Part shown: positions 44,256 through 52,730 of the stretch, one piece after another
How the letters are laid out: the number at the start of each line of letters is the position of its first letter
Numbering within the stretch: position 1 is the stretch's first letter
Assembly: GCF_009873495.1 (NCBI RefSeq)
Contig: NZ_CP046703.1
Span: 5,546,501 to 5,610,500, forward strand
Source: Nostoc sp. ATCC 53789
GTDB lineage: Bacteria; Cyanobacteriota; Cyanobacteriia; Cyanobacteriales; Nostocaceae
Length of the DNA stretch: 64,000 nucleotides
Direction of reading: 5' to 3'
Translations under genes and position numbers: made by a program
The notes under the pieces: generated by a model
Databases searched by the model: none
What the model was told of the DNA's origin: nothing
Seen by the model: only the letters and a program-made list of their open reading frames with translations

Positions 44256-46370
44256 GTGATTATGCCGCCAGACTACTCCGGTCAAAATCTCCAAGGTTGC
44301 TCTTTTAAAGGTCAAAACCTTACTGGAGCCAACTTTAAAAATCAGGATATTAGAGGGGCAGATTTTACCAACGCTATTCTCAAAGATGCTGACTTCACAG
44401 GTGCTAAAACTGGACTACAGAAGCGTTGGGTAATTGGGTTGCTAATAATCTCATGGTTACTATCAGCACTATCAGGATTTTTATCAACCTTAGTTGGTGT
44501 ATTGATAGCATCTATTTTTGACACCAGAATCACTCAAAACCCCATCACTGGGGTAGTCGCCTTAATTGTATTGGCCGTCTTTTTTATTGTAACTATTCGT
44601 AAGGGTTTAACAGCCATCGCGTTTGCCATAGCGATTGCCGCCGCCATTGTCATCAGCTTTGCCGTCGCCATAATTATCTTTCGAGCCAGCCCCTTGGCCT
44701 TTGCTGGAGTCTTTACCTTTGCCGGAGCCATCGGCATCGCCATTGCTGGAGTTATTGCCGTCGCCATCGCTGGAGCCATCGCTGGAGCTATCGCCGGATT
44801 CGAAGCCATCATCGGAGCCATCATCGGAGCCATCATCGGAGCCATCGTCGGAGCTATCATCGGAGCTATCGTCGGAGCCGGAGCTAATACCGGAGCTGTC
44901 GCTATTACCGCAGCCGGAGCCGTCGTCATCACACAATTTGGTGCTTACATTGGGTGGCGCAGTCTCGCTGGAGATGAAAAAGATGCCTGGGTTCGCTCAA
45001 CTGCTATTGCTTTTGCAACTACAGGCGGTACAAGTTTTAGTAATGCTGATTTAACAGATGCAGATTTTACTGGTGCAATTCTAAGAAATACAGATTTTAG
45101 AAAGGCCAACCTAACACGCACTCGTTTTTATGATGCTAAAAAATTGGACTTTGCTAGAGTAGACAACTCGATATTAGCTAACCGAGGTGTTCTCAATTTG
45201 CTAGTAACTGGCAATGGTAGAGGAAAATCTTATGCTAGTGCTAACCTAAAAGGTGCAAACCTCATTGGTGCAAATTTAAAAGAAGCAAATCTAAAAAATG
45301 CTGATATTACAGAAGCAACCTTCCAAAGCGCTTGTTTAGAGTGGGCAAATCTGACTCTAGCTCAAGCTGTAGGTACTAACTTTACAAGCGCCCAAATGAC
45401 AGGTGCTTGTGTAGAAGCGTGGAATATTGAAAGTACAACTAAGTTAGATAATGTAGACTGTCGCTTTATCTATCTTCTCGAACATCCAAAGCCTGGAACC
45501 GATGACCGCGAACGCCGTCCCAGTGGTGGCGAATTTCAACCAGGAGAATTTACTAAGCTATTTGAAGAGGTTTTAAATACTGTTGATTTAATTTTCCACA
45601 ATGGCATAGACTGGAAAGCTTTTGTTAACGCCTTCCAAACAGTGCAAGACCAAAATGAAGATACAGAGTTAGCCCTACAGAGTATTGAAAATAAAGGTGA
45701 TGGGGTTGTTGTCGTTAAGGTCGGTGTACCTGATGGTGCCGATAAAGAAAAGATTCATAGGGATTTTACGCAAAATTATCAGCTAGCATTGCAAGCTGTG
45801 GAAGAAAAATATAAAGCACAATTACAAGCTAAAGATGAACAAATAATTATCTATCGCCAACAAAGCGCAGATATGAAAGAGATTACTAACTTATTAGCGA
45901 ATAAGCCGATTAATATTCAAGTTGACAACAAAGTAGAGAATAAAAATATGACTAACAGCAATGATGCCAGCCGTAAAATTGAAATTGGCAGTGTTGGCAG
46001 AGATTTTAATGCTAGCGGACAAGCTTTGAATTTAGGCGACATAAGTGGTACGGTAACAAATACTATCAACCAGTTATCTGCATCTCCCGAACCAGATAAA
46101 CCGGGAATTAAGGAACTGTTGACGCAATTGCAAGCAGCAATTGAGGCTGATACAAACTTACCGCAAGAAGATAAAGCTGAGGCATTAGAGCAAGTGAAAG
46201 CCTTAGCAGAAGCGGGGAAAAATCCTCATGAGGGGGCGATGCAAAAGGCGGCGAAAACGGCTATAAAGATTTTAAAAGGTACAATTTCTAGCTTACCCAG
46301 TGCTACAAAGTTGGTTGAACAGTGCAGCAATCTGTTACCACTAATTTCAACTTTTTTAGGTTTAGGGTAG
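44256..46370 (+). CDS. Pentapeptide-repeat protein with glycine-zipper membrane domain and coiled-coil tail
   Basis: 704 residues; GTG at 44256 or ATG at 44262. Residues 8-50 are pentapeptide repeats (NLQGCSFKGQNLTGANF). 57-86, 98-115 and 118-142 are hydrophobic helices, and 145-225 is a Gly/Ala/Ile-rich stretch with G-x3-G spacing (AIIGAIIGAIVGAIIGAIVG), the pattern of membrane-inserting glycine zippers. A second pentapeptide block follows (258-390). The rest is soluble: FQPGEFTKLFEEVLNTVDLI, a coiled coil (510-545), a GRDFNASG-x-ALNLGDISG segment and a helical tail. I recall similar tails on other Nostoc pentapeptide proteins of unknown role. A pore-forming or signalling effector is possible; this is inference. 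Confidence 0.8.
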   Translation: MIMPPDYSGQNLQGCSFKGQNLTGANFKNQDIRGADFTNAILKDADFTGAKTGLQKRWVIGLLIISWLLSALSGFLSTLVGVLIASIFDTRITQNPITGVVALIVLAVFFIVTIRKGLTAIAFAIAIAAAIVISFAVAIIIFRASPLAFAGVFTFAGAIGIAIAGVIAVAIAGAIAGAIAGFEAIIGAIIGAIIGAIVGAIIGAIVGAGANTGAVAITAAGAVVITQFGAYIGWRSLAGDEKDAWVRSTAIAFATTGGTSFSNADLTDADFTGAILRNTDFRKANLTRTRFYDAKKLDFARVDNSILANRGVLNLLVTGNGRGKSYASANLKGANLIGANLKEANLKNADITEATFQSACLEWANLTLAQAVGTNFTSAQMTGACVEAWNIESTTKLDNVDCRFIYLLEHPKPGTDDRERRPSGGEFQPGEFTKLFEEVLNTVDLIFHNGIDWKAFVNAFQTVQDQNEDTELALQSIENKGDGVVVVKVGVPDGADKEKIHRDFTQNYQLALQAVEEKYKAQLQAKDEQIIIYRQQSADMKEITNLLANKPINIQVDNKVENKNMTNSNDASRKIEIGSVGRDFNASGQALNLGDISGTVTNTINQLSASPEPDKPGIKELLTQLQAAIEADTNLPQEDKAEALEQVKALAEAGKNPHEGAMQKAAKTAIKILKGTISSLPSATKLVEQCSNLLPLISTFLGLG
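44740..44895 (+). repeat. Codon-level repeats encoding a glycine-zipper stretch
   Basis: GGAGCCATCATCGGAGCC-like units recur with 12- and 15-bp spacing, all in frame and translating to G-A-I-I-G-A-I-V patterns. The period gives rise to long shadow frames on the opposite strand, which are not genes. Confidence 0.9.
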
Positions 46371-46400
46371 GGTGTCAAATTAAAATCTGGCGAATGGAAT

Positions 46401-46500
46401 GAGACTGTTGGCGAATTGCGATCGCTACCCTCAAAGCATTGAGATGTCGTAGCGCCTCACCCCATACAATTGTGGTTTACATGAATTCGCCAACAGAGTC
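46401..46500. mobile_element. 100-bp MITE-like element with 17-bp inverted repeats and 7-bp direct repeats
   Basis: The left end GAGACTGTTGGCGAATT (46401-46417) and the right end AATTCGCCAACAGAGTC (46484-46500) are inverted repeats with two adjacent mismatches. The exact direct repeat ATGGAAT borders both sides (46394-46400 and 46501-46507). There is no coding capacity. Confidence 0.7.
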
Positions 46501-46571
46501 ATGGAATTCGCGGCTATACAAACAAAGCCCACCTCTGTAGGCTAATAAAAGAAAATTAAGGTTTTTTATTT

Positions 46572-46591
46572 AACCCGCGTAGGCGGGTTTT
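46572..46591 (+). terminator. Terminator-like hairpin
   Basis: AACCCGC and GCGGGTT pair around GTAG, followed by TTTTG. The sequence is close to the terminator after the 51-residue gene. It lies 200 bp after the pentapeptide-repeat gene and may end its transcript. Confidence 0.6.
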
Positions 46592-46715
46592 GTCTGTGTA
46601 GAAGCGGTTTCTAACCGCCCTTTTATCTACGATGCCTGCGGCGGGCTACGCCTACGCTTAGAGAGTAAGGTAAAATTATAAGTAAAAATGTTAAGAATTT
46701 TAAAGAAAATAATCA

Positions 46716-48230
46716 ATGTCCAGCATTACTCTTGACAAAAGTAACTCTCATGTCGTCATTATCGGTGCCGGAATAGGTGGACTGACTGCTGGAGCATTAT
46801 TAGCTCATAGAGGTTACAGCGTCTTAGTTTTGGATCAGGCTCTCGTACCGGGAGGCTGTGCTTCGACGTTTAAACGGCAGGGATTTACCTTTGATGTTGG
46901 CGCAACTCAGGTGGCGGGGTTGGAACCAGGGGGGATTCACCACCGCATTTTCTCAGAATTAGAAATAGATTTACCACAAGCAACGCCTTGCGATCCTGCT
47001 TGTGCGGTCTATTTACCTGGGGAAAGCACACCAATTAATGTCTGGCGCGACCAAGAGAAATGGCAAGAGGAACGACAAAGGCAGTTTCCTGGTAGCGAAC
47101 CGTTTTGGCAATTGATGGCAACTTTGTTTGATGCCAGTTGGGAATTTCAAGGACGCGATCCAGTGCTACCACCACGTAATTTATGGGATTTGTGGCAACT
47201 AGCGCAAGCGGTGCGTCCCAGTACATTAATTACCGTACCTTTTACTTTGTTTACGGTAGGAGATGCTTTACGGTTATGTGGATTGGGAAATGACCAGCGA
47301 TTAAGGACTTTTTTAGATTTACAACTGAAGCTATACTCCCAGGTAGATGCAGACGAGACAGCGTTACTTTATGCCGCCACAGCGTTGAGTGTATCCCAAC
47401 TGCCCCAAGGATTGTTTCACCTCCAGGGAAGTATGCAAGTATTAAGCGATCGCTTGGTACAATCTTTAGAAAGAGATGGCGGCAAGTTGTTGATGCGCCA
47501 CACTGTAGAAGAAATCAAAGTAGAAAACGGCAAAGCTACTGCTGTTGTCATTAGAAATCAGAAAACAGGCGAAGTCTGGACAGAAGCCGCCGACCACATA
47601 GTTAGCAATGTCACCGTGCAAAACTTGGTGCAGTTATTGGGAGAACAAGCGCCATCTGGATATAAAAACCGGGTGGAAAAACTACCCCAAGCATCGGGTG
47701 CGTTTGTGGTGTATTTAGGTGTAGATGCTAGCGCGATTCCGCCTGGTTGCCCTCCGCACTTACAATTTTTGTACGATGTCAATGGCCCCATTGGCGAGAA
47801 TAATTCCCTATTTGTTTCTGTCAGTCATCCTGGAGATGGCCGCGCACCGGAGGGGAAAGCGACAATTATTGCTTCTTCATTTGTCGATCCTGCACAGTGG
47901 TGGCAGACTGAAGATTATGAAGGACTAAAAGAAAAGTTTACCCAAGAAGCGATCGCTCGTCTTGCCCAATACTTCTATCTCAAACCAGAAACGATTATTC
48001 ATCAAGAAGCCGCAACACCCCGCACCTTTGCTCATTTCACAGCCCGCGATCGCGGTATAGTTGGCGGTATTGGTCAAAGGATTCCTACCTTTGGCCCCTT
48101 TGGTTTCGCTAATCGTACACCCATCCAGCATTTGTGGTTAGTTGGTGATTCCACCCATCCCGGCGAAGGTACGGCTGGGGTGAGTTATTCGGCGCTGACA
48201 GTAGTTAGACAAATTGAGGCGCAAATGTAA
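46716..48230 (+). CDS. crtD: Carotenoid C-3',4' desaturase, CrtD-like
   Basis: 504 residues. The FAD-binding N terminus is VVIIGAGIGGLTAGALLAHR, followed by VPGGCASTFKRQGFTFDVGAT, a signature of phytoene-desaturase-like flavoproteins. The C-terminal LWLVGDSTHPGEGTAGVSYSAL is the usual FAD-contacting end. Among cyanobacterial relatives (CrtD, CrtO, CrtISO) length and motifs fit CrtD best: it introduces the 3',4' double bond in myxoxanthophyll-type carotenoids in the membrane. CrtISO is the main alternative. The ATG at 46716 is weakly preceded by GAAAAT. It stands alone, with a saccharopine dehydrogenase-like gene 118 bp downstream. Confidence 0.75.
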   Translation: MSSITLDKSNSHVVIIGAGIGGLTAGALLAHRGYSVLVLDQALVPGGCASTFKRQGFTFDVGATQVAGLEPGGIHHRIFSELEIDLPQATPCDPACAVYLPGESTPINVWRDQEKWQEERQRQFPGSEPFWQLMATLFDASWEFQGRDPVLPPRNLWDLWQLAQAVRPSTLITVPFTLFTVGDALRLCGLGNDQRLRTFLDLQLKLYSQVDADETALLYAATALSVSQLPQGLFHLQGSMQVLSDRLVQSLERDGGKLLMRHTVEEIKVENGKATAVVIRNQKTGEVWTEAADHIVSNVTVQNLVQLLGEQAPSGYKNRVEKLPQASGAFVVYLGVDASAIPPGCPPHLQFLYDVNGPIGENNSLFVSVSHPGDGRAPEGKATIIASSFVDPAQWWQTEDYEGLKEKFTQEAIARLAQYFYLKPETIIHQEAATPRTFAHFTARDRGIVGGIGQRIPTFGPFGFANRTPIQHLWLVGDSTHPGEGTAGVSYSALTVVRQIEAQM

Positions 48231-48348
48231 AGGCGCATATCTGTGCTACTTTACATAACACCGTGAAATGCTATAAATCATACTTATAACCGATGGCAAA
48301 CAGGACGCAAAACTGATGAAATAAGGTTAGTGTTGCGAATCTGGAGTA

Positions 48349-49455
48349 ATGGCAGACAGAGTTTTAATTCTTGGTGGACGGGGGCGGATTGGTAGCAGTG
48401 TTGCTCAGGATCTCGCTAACCATACGCAGGCTCAAATTACAATTACCGGACGTTCTGCGGAGTTTGGGAAGGCTGTCAGCTTGTCTTCAGGAGGACAAGT
48501 GCAGTTTTTGGTATTGGACTTGGCAGAAGTTGACAAATTGCGAGATGCGATCGCAAACTCTAACTTAGTCATTCATTGTGCTGGCCCATTTCACTATCGA
48601 GATACTAATGTTCTCGAAACCTGTATTGCTAAAGGCGTTAATTATGTAGATGTCAGTGACCATCGTTCCTATACCAGCAAAGCTCTCCATTTTAGTAAAA
48701 AAGCTGCTGCTGCTGGTGTGACGGCAATTATTAATACTGGCATTTTTCCTGGTATTTCTAACAGTATGGTGCGTCAAGGTGTTGAAGAATTTGATAAACC
48801 AGAGAAGATCCATTTAAGTTATTTAGTTTCTGGTTCTGGTGGTGCTGGCATTACAGTGATGCGGACAACTTTTCTTGGGTTGCAGTATCCTTTTGAGGCT
48901 TGGATAGATGGGAAGTGGGAAATAATCAAGCCTTATAGTGAAAGAGAAATAGTTGAGTTTCCATCCCCATATCAACGCACCGGAGTTTACTGGTTTGATA
49001 TGCCAGAAACCTTTACATTGCCCAAAGCTTTCCCATCAGTAAAAACTGTAATTACTAAGTTTGGCTCTGTTCCCGATTTTTACAATCACCTAACTTGGAT
49101 TGCGGCACATATTTTTCCCAAATGGTTAATGCAGCGTCGTTACATGATTGAATTTCTATCTCATGTCAGCCATTCGATGACAGATTTCACTAATAATTTT
49201 AGTGGAATTGGGGTAGCAGTTCGTTCAGAAGTTACAGGGCAAAAAGATGGTAAAACTGCCGTTTATTGTTCAACGGTAGTGCATGAAAATACAGCCGTGG
49301 CTTCTGGTTGTGGCACAGGTAGTATTGCCCAATTGTTACTAGAAGGAAAACTCCATAAACCAGGTGTTTTTGCTGTGGAAGAAGCACTCCAAACAGATTT
49401 ATTTGAAGAAGTAATGCAAAGCCGAGGAATTAAAATCAATCACAGTTGGTTATAA
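48349..49455 (+). CDS. Saccharopine dehydrogenase-like NAD(P)-binding protein
   Basis: 368 residues. The Rossmann loop is VLILGGRGRIGSSVAQDL (residues 5-22), with TGRSAEF as the strand 2 turn and VIHCAGPFHY and YVDVSDH as further motifs of the saccharopine dehydrogenase/NAD(P)-binding group. The C-terminal half is the substrate domain (GTGSIAQLLLEGKLHKPGVFAVEE). Plant and bacterial relatives act in lysine metabolism, lipid or carotenoid-related reductions, so the substrate here is uncertain. It follows the crtD-like gene in the same orientation and may be co-transcribed. Confidence 0.8.
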   Translation: MADRVLILGGRGRIGSSVAQDLANHTQAQITITGRSAEFGKAVSLSSGGQVQFLVLDLAEVDKLRDAIANSNLVIHCAGPFHYRDTNVLETCIAKGVNYVDVSDHRSYTSKALHFSKKAAAAGVTAIINTGIFPGISNSMVRQGVEEFDKPEKIHLSYLVSGSGGAGITVMRTTFLGLQYPFEAWIDGKWEIIKPYSEREIVEFPSPYQRTGVYWFDMPETFTLPKAFPSVKTVITKFGSVPDFYNHLTWIAAHIFPKWLMQRRYMIEFLSHVSHSMTDFTNNFSGIGVAVRSEVTGQKDGKTAVYCSTVVHENTAVASGCGTGSIAQLLLEGKLHKPGVFAVEEALQTDLFEEVMQSRGIKINHSWL

Positions 49456-49690
49456 TCCAATACGCTTGGATTAAGCAAAGCGCAACCCAACAAAAGCCCG
49501 GAAATGTTGGGTTTAGTTCCTCAGCTCCTAAAAGCTTCAGATAGGTTTAACTGAACTACAGGTAAAAATTAATATACCCTGCGGTAGAAGGAAGAACTGT
49601 ACCTAAACACTTAGGATGCCTGTGAGTCTTAAATATTGAATGTATTTATACATGACCAAGGCTCATTAGGAAAACTAGGAGTATTATTCC

Positions 49691-50080
49691 ATGCAAAAAA
49701 TTCGATTAACTTTAAAAAAAGCGTTACGCTCAAGCTTTTTGGTTGTTTGCTTGATGGTTTCTATCAGCTTATCAGGTTCATTTCTATTCGTTCAGCAAAC
49801 TAGTTATGCAACTACTCTTGAAGAATTGAAGCTAATACCTCCACAGTTTAAACCAAATTCTGAAGAAAAAATTAATCGTGCTAACGAATACGACCCAGGT
49901 GTTGGTATTCAAGAAGAAGAAAGACAAAAAGCTTATGAGCAAGCGATAAAAGATTCAAAGAATCTTAATACTATAGAAAAAACTTACGAAAGAAATTTGA
50001 AGGCTGAACAAGAACAAAATCCCCCAGAAACTTTTGGTGAAAAAGCGAAAGAGGTTATTGACAAGGTGACAGGTAAATAG
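49691..50080 (+). CDS. Small secreted or lumenal hypothetical protein (129 aa)
   Basis: 129 residues with a clear signal peptide: basic start MQKIRLTLKKALRS, hydrophobic core FLVVCLMVSISLSGSFLFV, and cleavage after SYA at about residue 39. The mature part is about 90 residues, very rich in Glu, Lys and Asn (EEERQKAYEQAIKDSKN), with PPQFKPNSEEK at the start and EKAKEVIDKVTGK at the end, a helical, charged periplasmic or thylakoid-lumen protein. I do not recognise the family, although proteins of this layout are common in cyanobacteria. It is followed by a convergent terminator. Confidence 0.7.
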   Translation: MQKIRLTLKKALRSSFLVVCLMVSISLSGSFLFVQQTSYATTLEELKLIPPQFKPNSEEKINRANEYDPGVGIQEEERQKAYEQAIKDSKNLNTIEKTYERNLKAEQEQNPPETFGEKAKEVIDKVTGK

Positions 50081-50172
50081 AGAATATAGACCTAAGAATA
50101 CCCTCACTTAGTAGATTTGGTGAGTAATATTAAAAGCCTCTATATGGTTTGGAATCATAGGTTTATCAAATT

Positions 50173-50223
50173 AAATTGTAGGATGTGTTATCACTGTATC
50201 GTAACGCACCCTACAATTTTTTT
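50173..50223. terminator. Bidirectional terminator between convergent genes
   Basis: AAATTGTAGG with TGTTA and its counterpart TAACG with CCTACAATTT form a long imperfect stem around TCACTGTATC, followed by T on the + strand; on the minus strand it is preceded by A-rich sequence. It lies between the secreted-protein gene and the end of the antiporter gene, so it can serve both. Confidence 0.75.
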
Positions 50224-51520
50224 ATTCAAATTCATCAATTGTGTCGGGAGGAGTGGTCTTTCTGCGATTAGCAAAATTGCGCTCATACCACTTCATTAAT
50301 GGAGTTGCACTAATGCCATGAATAATCACAGAAGCAACAATAGTGGTATAAGTTATCCAAGCAATTTGTTCGGCAGCTTCACCTTTTAAGCCATTACCAA
50401 AAGCATAGGCGAGATAATATAAAGAGCCGACACCGCGAATACCAAACCATCCAAATAACCAACGAGTTTCTGCATGAAAGGTTCGGCGGCGTGAGTCTAA
50501 AGGTCTTTTACCTATAGTACTAATCCAAACTCCTATAGGTCTAATTATTAAGAATAATAAAATTATTACTAGCAAAGATTGCATAGCATAATTGAGTATT
50601 GGCTTTAGCAACAATATTGAACCCAATAGTAAAATTGTTCCAACCTCCAGCAGCTTTTCAACTTGCTCAATAAATTCCAATTGGGCTAGTGGTTTTTCAG
50701 GATTTTTGTAACTGCGTTGGACAACTAATCCAGCTACAAATACTGCCAAAAATCCATAGCCATTCACCATTTCTGTTAAAGAATAAGTTATAAGAATTGT
50801 GCTGATAGCAATAAAATCTTCCATTAACTTATCGGCAGGACGGCGTTTTTGAATTTTATTTTCAATCCAAACTATAGATTTGGCAACAACAATCCCCATA
50901 ATAATGCCAACTGCGATCGCCCAAATTAAATCAACTGCAATCCACTGTTTAAACCAGTTACCCCAGTTGTCATCTTTTAAGGCATGAAGACCAAAATAAA
51001 CGAAGGGGAAAGCTAAAGCATCGTTTAACCCACCTTCAGAAGTTAAACCAAATCTCAACTCATCTTGGTCATTTATATCAGTCAATTGTACTTCTGATGC
51101 TAATACCGGATCGGTCGGTGCAAGAATTGCTCCTAATAAAATTGCTTCTCCCCAACTCATCCCTAAAAATAATTTACCCACAACAGCCAGAGCAAAAATT
51201 GAAATGGGCATCAAAAATACAATCAATCGCACTGTAATATCCCAAACCCCCAACCTTAGAGGACGGACAATTCTTAAACCGCAACTAAACACAGAAATAA
51301 TTACTACAAGTTCTGTTATTTTTTCCAGTAGTTCGGCATTAAAAACTTCATCTCGACGTAATTGAATCAGTCCAAAGGCATAAGGGCCTAGAAAAATACC
51401 AACTATGAGGTAGATAATGGCAAAAGAAAGAGGTAGGCGAGCAATCCAACCTGACCCTAATGTTACCATCAGCAGAAGTAGACCAATTACAAATAGGTCA
51501 ATAATATAGATATCTACCAT
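50222..51520 (-). CDS. Cation:proton antiporter (NhaP/CPA1 type)
   Basis: 432 residues with about 12-13 membrane segments. The family motifs are GAILAPTDPVLASEV (ion-binding TDP region of CPA1 proteins) and SEGGLNDALAFPFVY, with the ND pair that binds Na+ and protons in NhaP-like antiporters. The gene product starts MVDIYIIDLFVIGLLLLMVT, directly entering the membrane. It exchanges Na+ or K+ for H+ across the cytoplasmic membrane and so helps in pH and salt balance. It stands alone; the next gene upstream is 700 bp away. The C-terminal tail is short, with no regulatory domain. Confidence 0.9.
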   Translation of the reverse strand: MVDIYIIDLFVIGLLLLMVTLGSGWIARLPLSFAIIYLIVGIFLGPYAFGLIQLRRDEVFNAELLEKITELVVIISVFSCGLRIVRPLRLGVWDITVRLIVFLMPISIFALAVVGKLFLGMSWGEAILLGAILAPTDPVLASEVQLTDINDQDELRFGLTSEGGLNDALAFPFVYFGLHALKDDNWGNWFKQWIAVDLIWAIAVGIIMGIVVAKSIVWIENKIQKRRPADKLMEDFIAISTILITYSLTEMVNGYGFLAVFVAGLVVQRSYKNPEKPLAQLEFIEQVEKLLEVGTILLLGSILLLKPILNYAMQSLLVIILLFLIIRPIGVWISTIGKRPLDSRRRTFHAETRWLFGWFGIRGVGSLYYLAYAFGNGLKGEAAEQIAWITYTTIVASVIIHGISATPLMKWYERNFANRRKTTPPDTIDEFE

Positions 51521-51975
51521 ATAGCGATTTGTATAAAATTAGGCGTTACTTTGTAAGCTTAATTGCAATAGTTTTTTATTAGCATTACCTATGGGCAGAT
51601 TTTCTGGAATGAAGGATTAGAGATTTAGATGCGCCACCAAATTAGAAAAAAAGGGAATAGATAAAGCAATTTTCCTTTGGGACTTCCAAGAAATAAATTA
51701 TCTATTTTGTGGGGTGGGCATCTTGCCCGCCTTAAATCTGGGACGGGTGGGGACACCCATCCCACAAGAAAATTTGGGATGTTTTTTTATTTGGAAATCC
51801 CTTTGCATTAAGTACAAAGCTACAATTTTTGAGGTATGAGGCAGGAGATAGAAACATCTTTATATTTGATGCGTGAGTCTTGTATTTTCTATCTCACTTA
51901 CTTGCAAACGCCTGTAAGTAAGTTGGCACAATAAAATCAAACTATGTAAAAAAAATCAACTAGGCTAAAATCCTT
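51521..51975 (+). other. Intergenic region with a MITE-like repeat
   Basis: The promoter of the minus-strand antiporter lies at the left end. GGGACTTCCAA (51679-51689) and TTGGAAATCCC (51791-51801) are inverted repeats with one mismatch that enclose GGGTGGGCATCTTGCCC, a typical dispersed hairpin. No gene was seen. Confidence 0.5.
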
Positions 51976-52113
51976 ATGCCTGTTGCCTTATCCCAACGAC
52001 AATTATTTACACCCACTTGCTTAAATTTAGCATTAGCTTCGGCCAACCTAGACATCGCACTTCGATTCTTCGCATCTGCCCTTAAAACAATGGGATGTAG
52101 CACGCAAATATGA
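51976..52113 (+). CDS. Possible small protein of 45 residues
   Basis: An ATG frame reading MPVALSQRQLFTPTCLNLAL and ending KTMGCSTQI. The composition (Leu, Ala, few stops in neighbouring frames) is protein-like, but there is no ribosome-binding site and no recognised family. It may be a fragment of a larger, decayed gene. It is listed because it lies in a 680-bp region otherwise without genes. Confidence 0.3.
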   Translation: MPVALSQRQLFTPTCLNLALASANLDIALRFFASALKTMGCSTQI

Positions 52114-52260
52114 TAACAGCACACAGGTGTACTACTTTTTCACTCAGATATGGTTTTTTAGTACAAATATACTATAATAGATATAGCGTCCACAAAGCCT
52201 AATTAAATGCCTAACGGCTGTGTGAAAACCTTCTGGAAGATGGATTCAAGGGTTAGTTCG

Positions 52261-52530
52261 ATGATGAAGCATTACATTCTCAACCTCAATCCGACTGCCA
52301 AACATGAATGGGATCGGTGTATTTTACGCGATCCGCTAACTGCCAAACGCCCAGACATTGCTAAACTAATTGCTGAAGCGGTTGGTGCTGATACAGGCAG
52401 TTATTTGGTAAGCGTGAATATCGAAGTTCAAGTTTTGCAGCAAGCCGCAGTCCCTCAAGCAGAACAACTCTCGCTTTCGTTTCCAGAGGTGAGTGTGCAG
52501 TCACAACCACAACTGCGGGAAGCGGCTTAA
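52261..52530 (+). CDS. Hypothetical protein of about 90 residues
   Basis: The start at 52261 gives MMKHYILNLNPTAKHEWDRC and has AAGGG 8 bases upstream; an earlier ATG at 52207 would add 18 residues that look non-coding. The product continues RDPLTAKRPDIAKLIAEAVG, then a beta-like SYLVSVNIEVQVLQQ and a low-complexity PQAEQLSLSFPEVS tail. It is soluble and small. No domain was recognised. A perfect 10-bp hairpin at 52693-52716 lies 160 bp downstream. Confidence 0.55.
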   Translation: MMKHYILNLNPTAKHEWDRCILRDPLTAKRPDIAKLIAEAVGADTGSYLVSVNIEVQVLQQAAVPQAEQLSLSFPEVSVQSQPQLREAA

Positions 52531-52590
52531 TGCGATCGCTTGAAACATCTGCATAATCAATTTAGTGTAGCTAAATTGAGAGCAAGATTA

Positions 52591-52618
52591 GCGTAGCTTG
52601 CCGCCGTAGGCATCGCTC
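52591..52618. repeat. Small dispersed repeat, intergenic copy
   Basis: A copy beginning GCGTAGCTTGCCGCC and ending GGCATCGCTC, of the same family as the copies inside the SAM hydrolase and aspartoacylase genes, here in non-coding DNA after the hypothetical gene. Confidence 0.7.
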
Positions 52619-52692
52619 AATAACTCATATCATTCAACTAGACAACGCAAGACAAGGGGTTTCCAAAAAACAAATTATCCAAAATGATTTAT

Positions 52693-52716
52693 AGGGGATC
52701 TTGGACAAGATCCCCT
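52693..52716. terminator. Perfect 10-bp hairpin between convergent genes
   Basis: AGGGGATCTT (52693-52702) and AAGATCCCCT (52707-52716) with loop GGAC. No T run follows on either strand. It lies between the hypothetical gene and the end of the minus-strand glycosyltransferase gene. Confidence 0.6.
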
Positions 52717-52730
52717 AATTCCAGCGTGTA

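Larger units (their letters stand above)
46371..46715 (+). other. Intergenic region with a MITE-like element, a terminator hairpin and a dispersed repeat
   Basis: Besides the 100-bp element at 46401-46500 (listed separately) it holds AACCCGC/GCGGGTT (46572-46578 and 46583-46589), a hairpin followed by TTTTG. Next is a GAAGCGGTTTCTAACCGCCC stretch and, at 46631-46657, a copy of the small dispersed repeat also found inside the SAM hydrolase gene. The promoter of the desaturase gene should lie in the last 60 bp. Confidence 0.6.

Noticed and set aside
44534..44936. Long minus-strand frames opposite the glycine-zipper region
   Set aside because: Shadow frames caused by codon-periodic repeats of the + strand gene.
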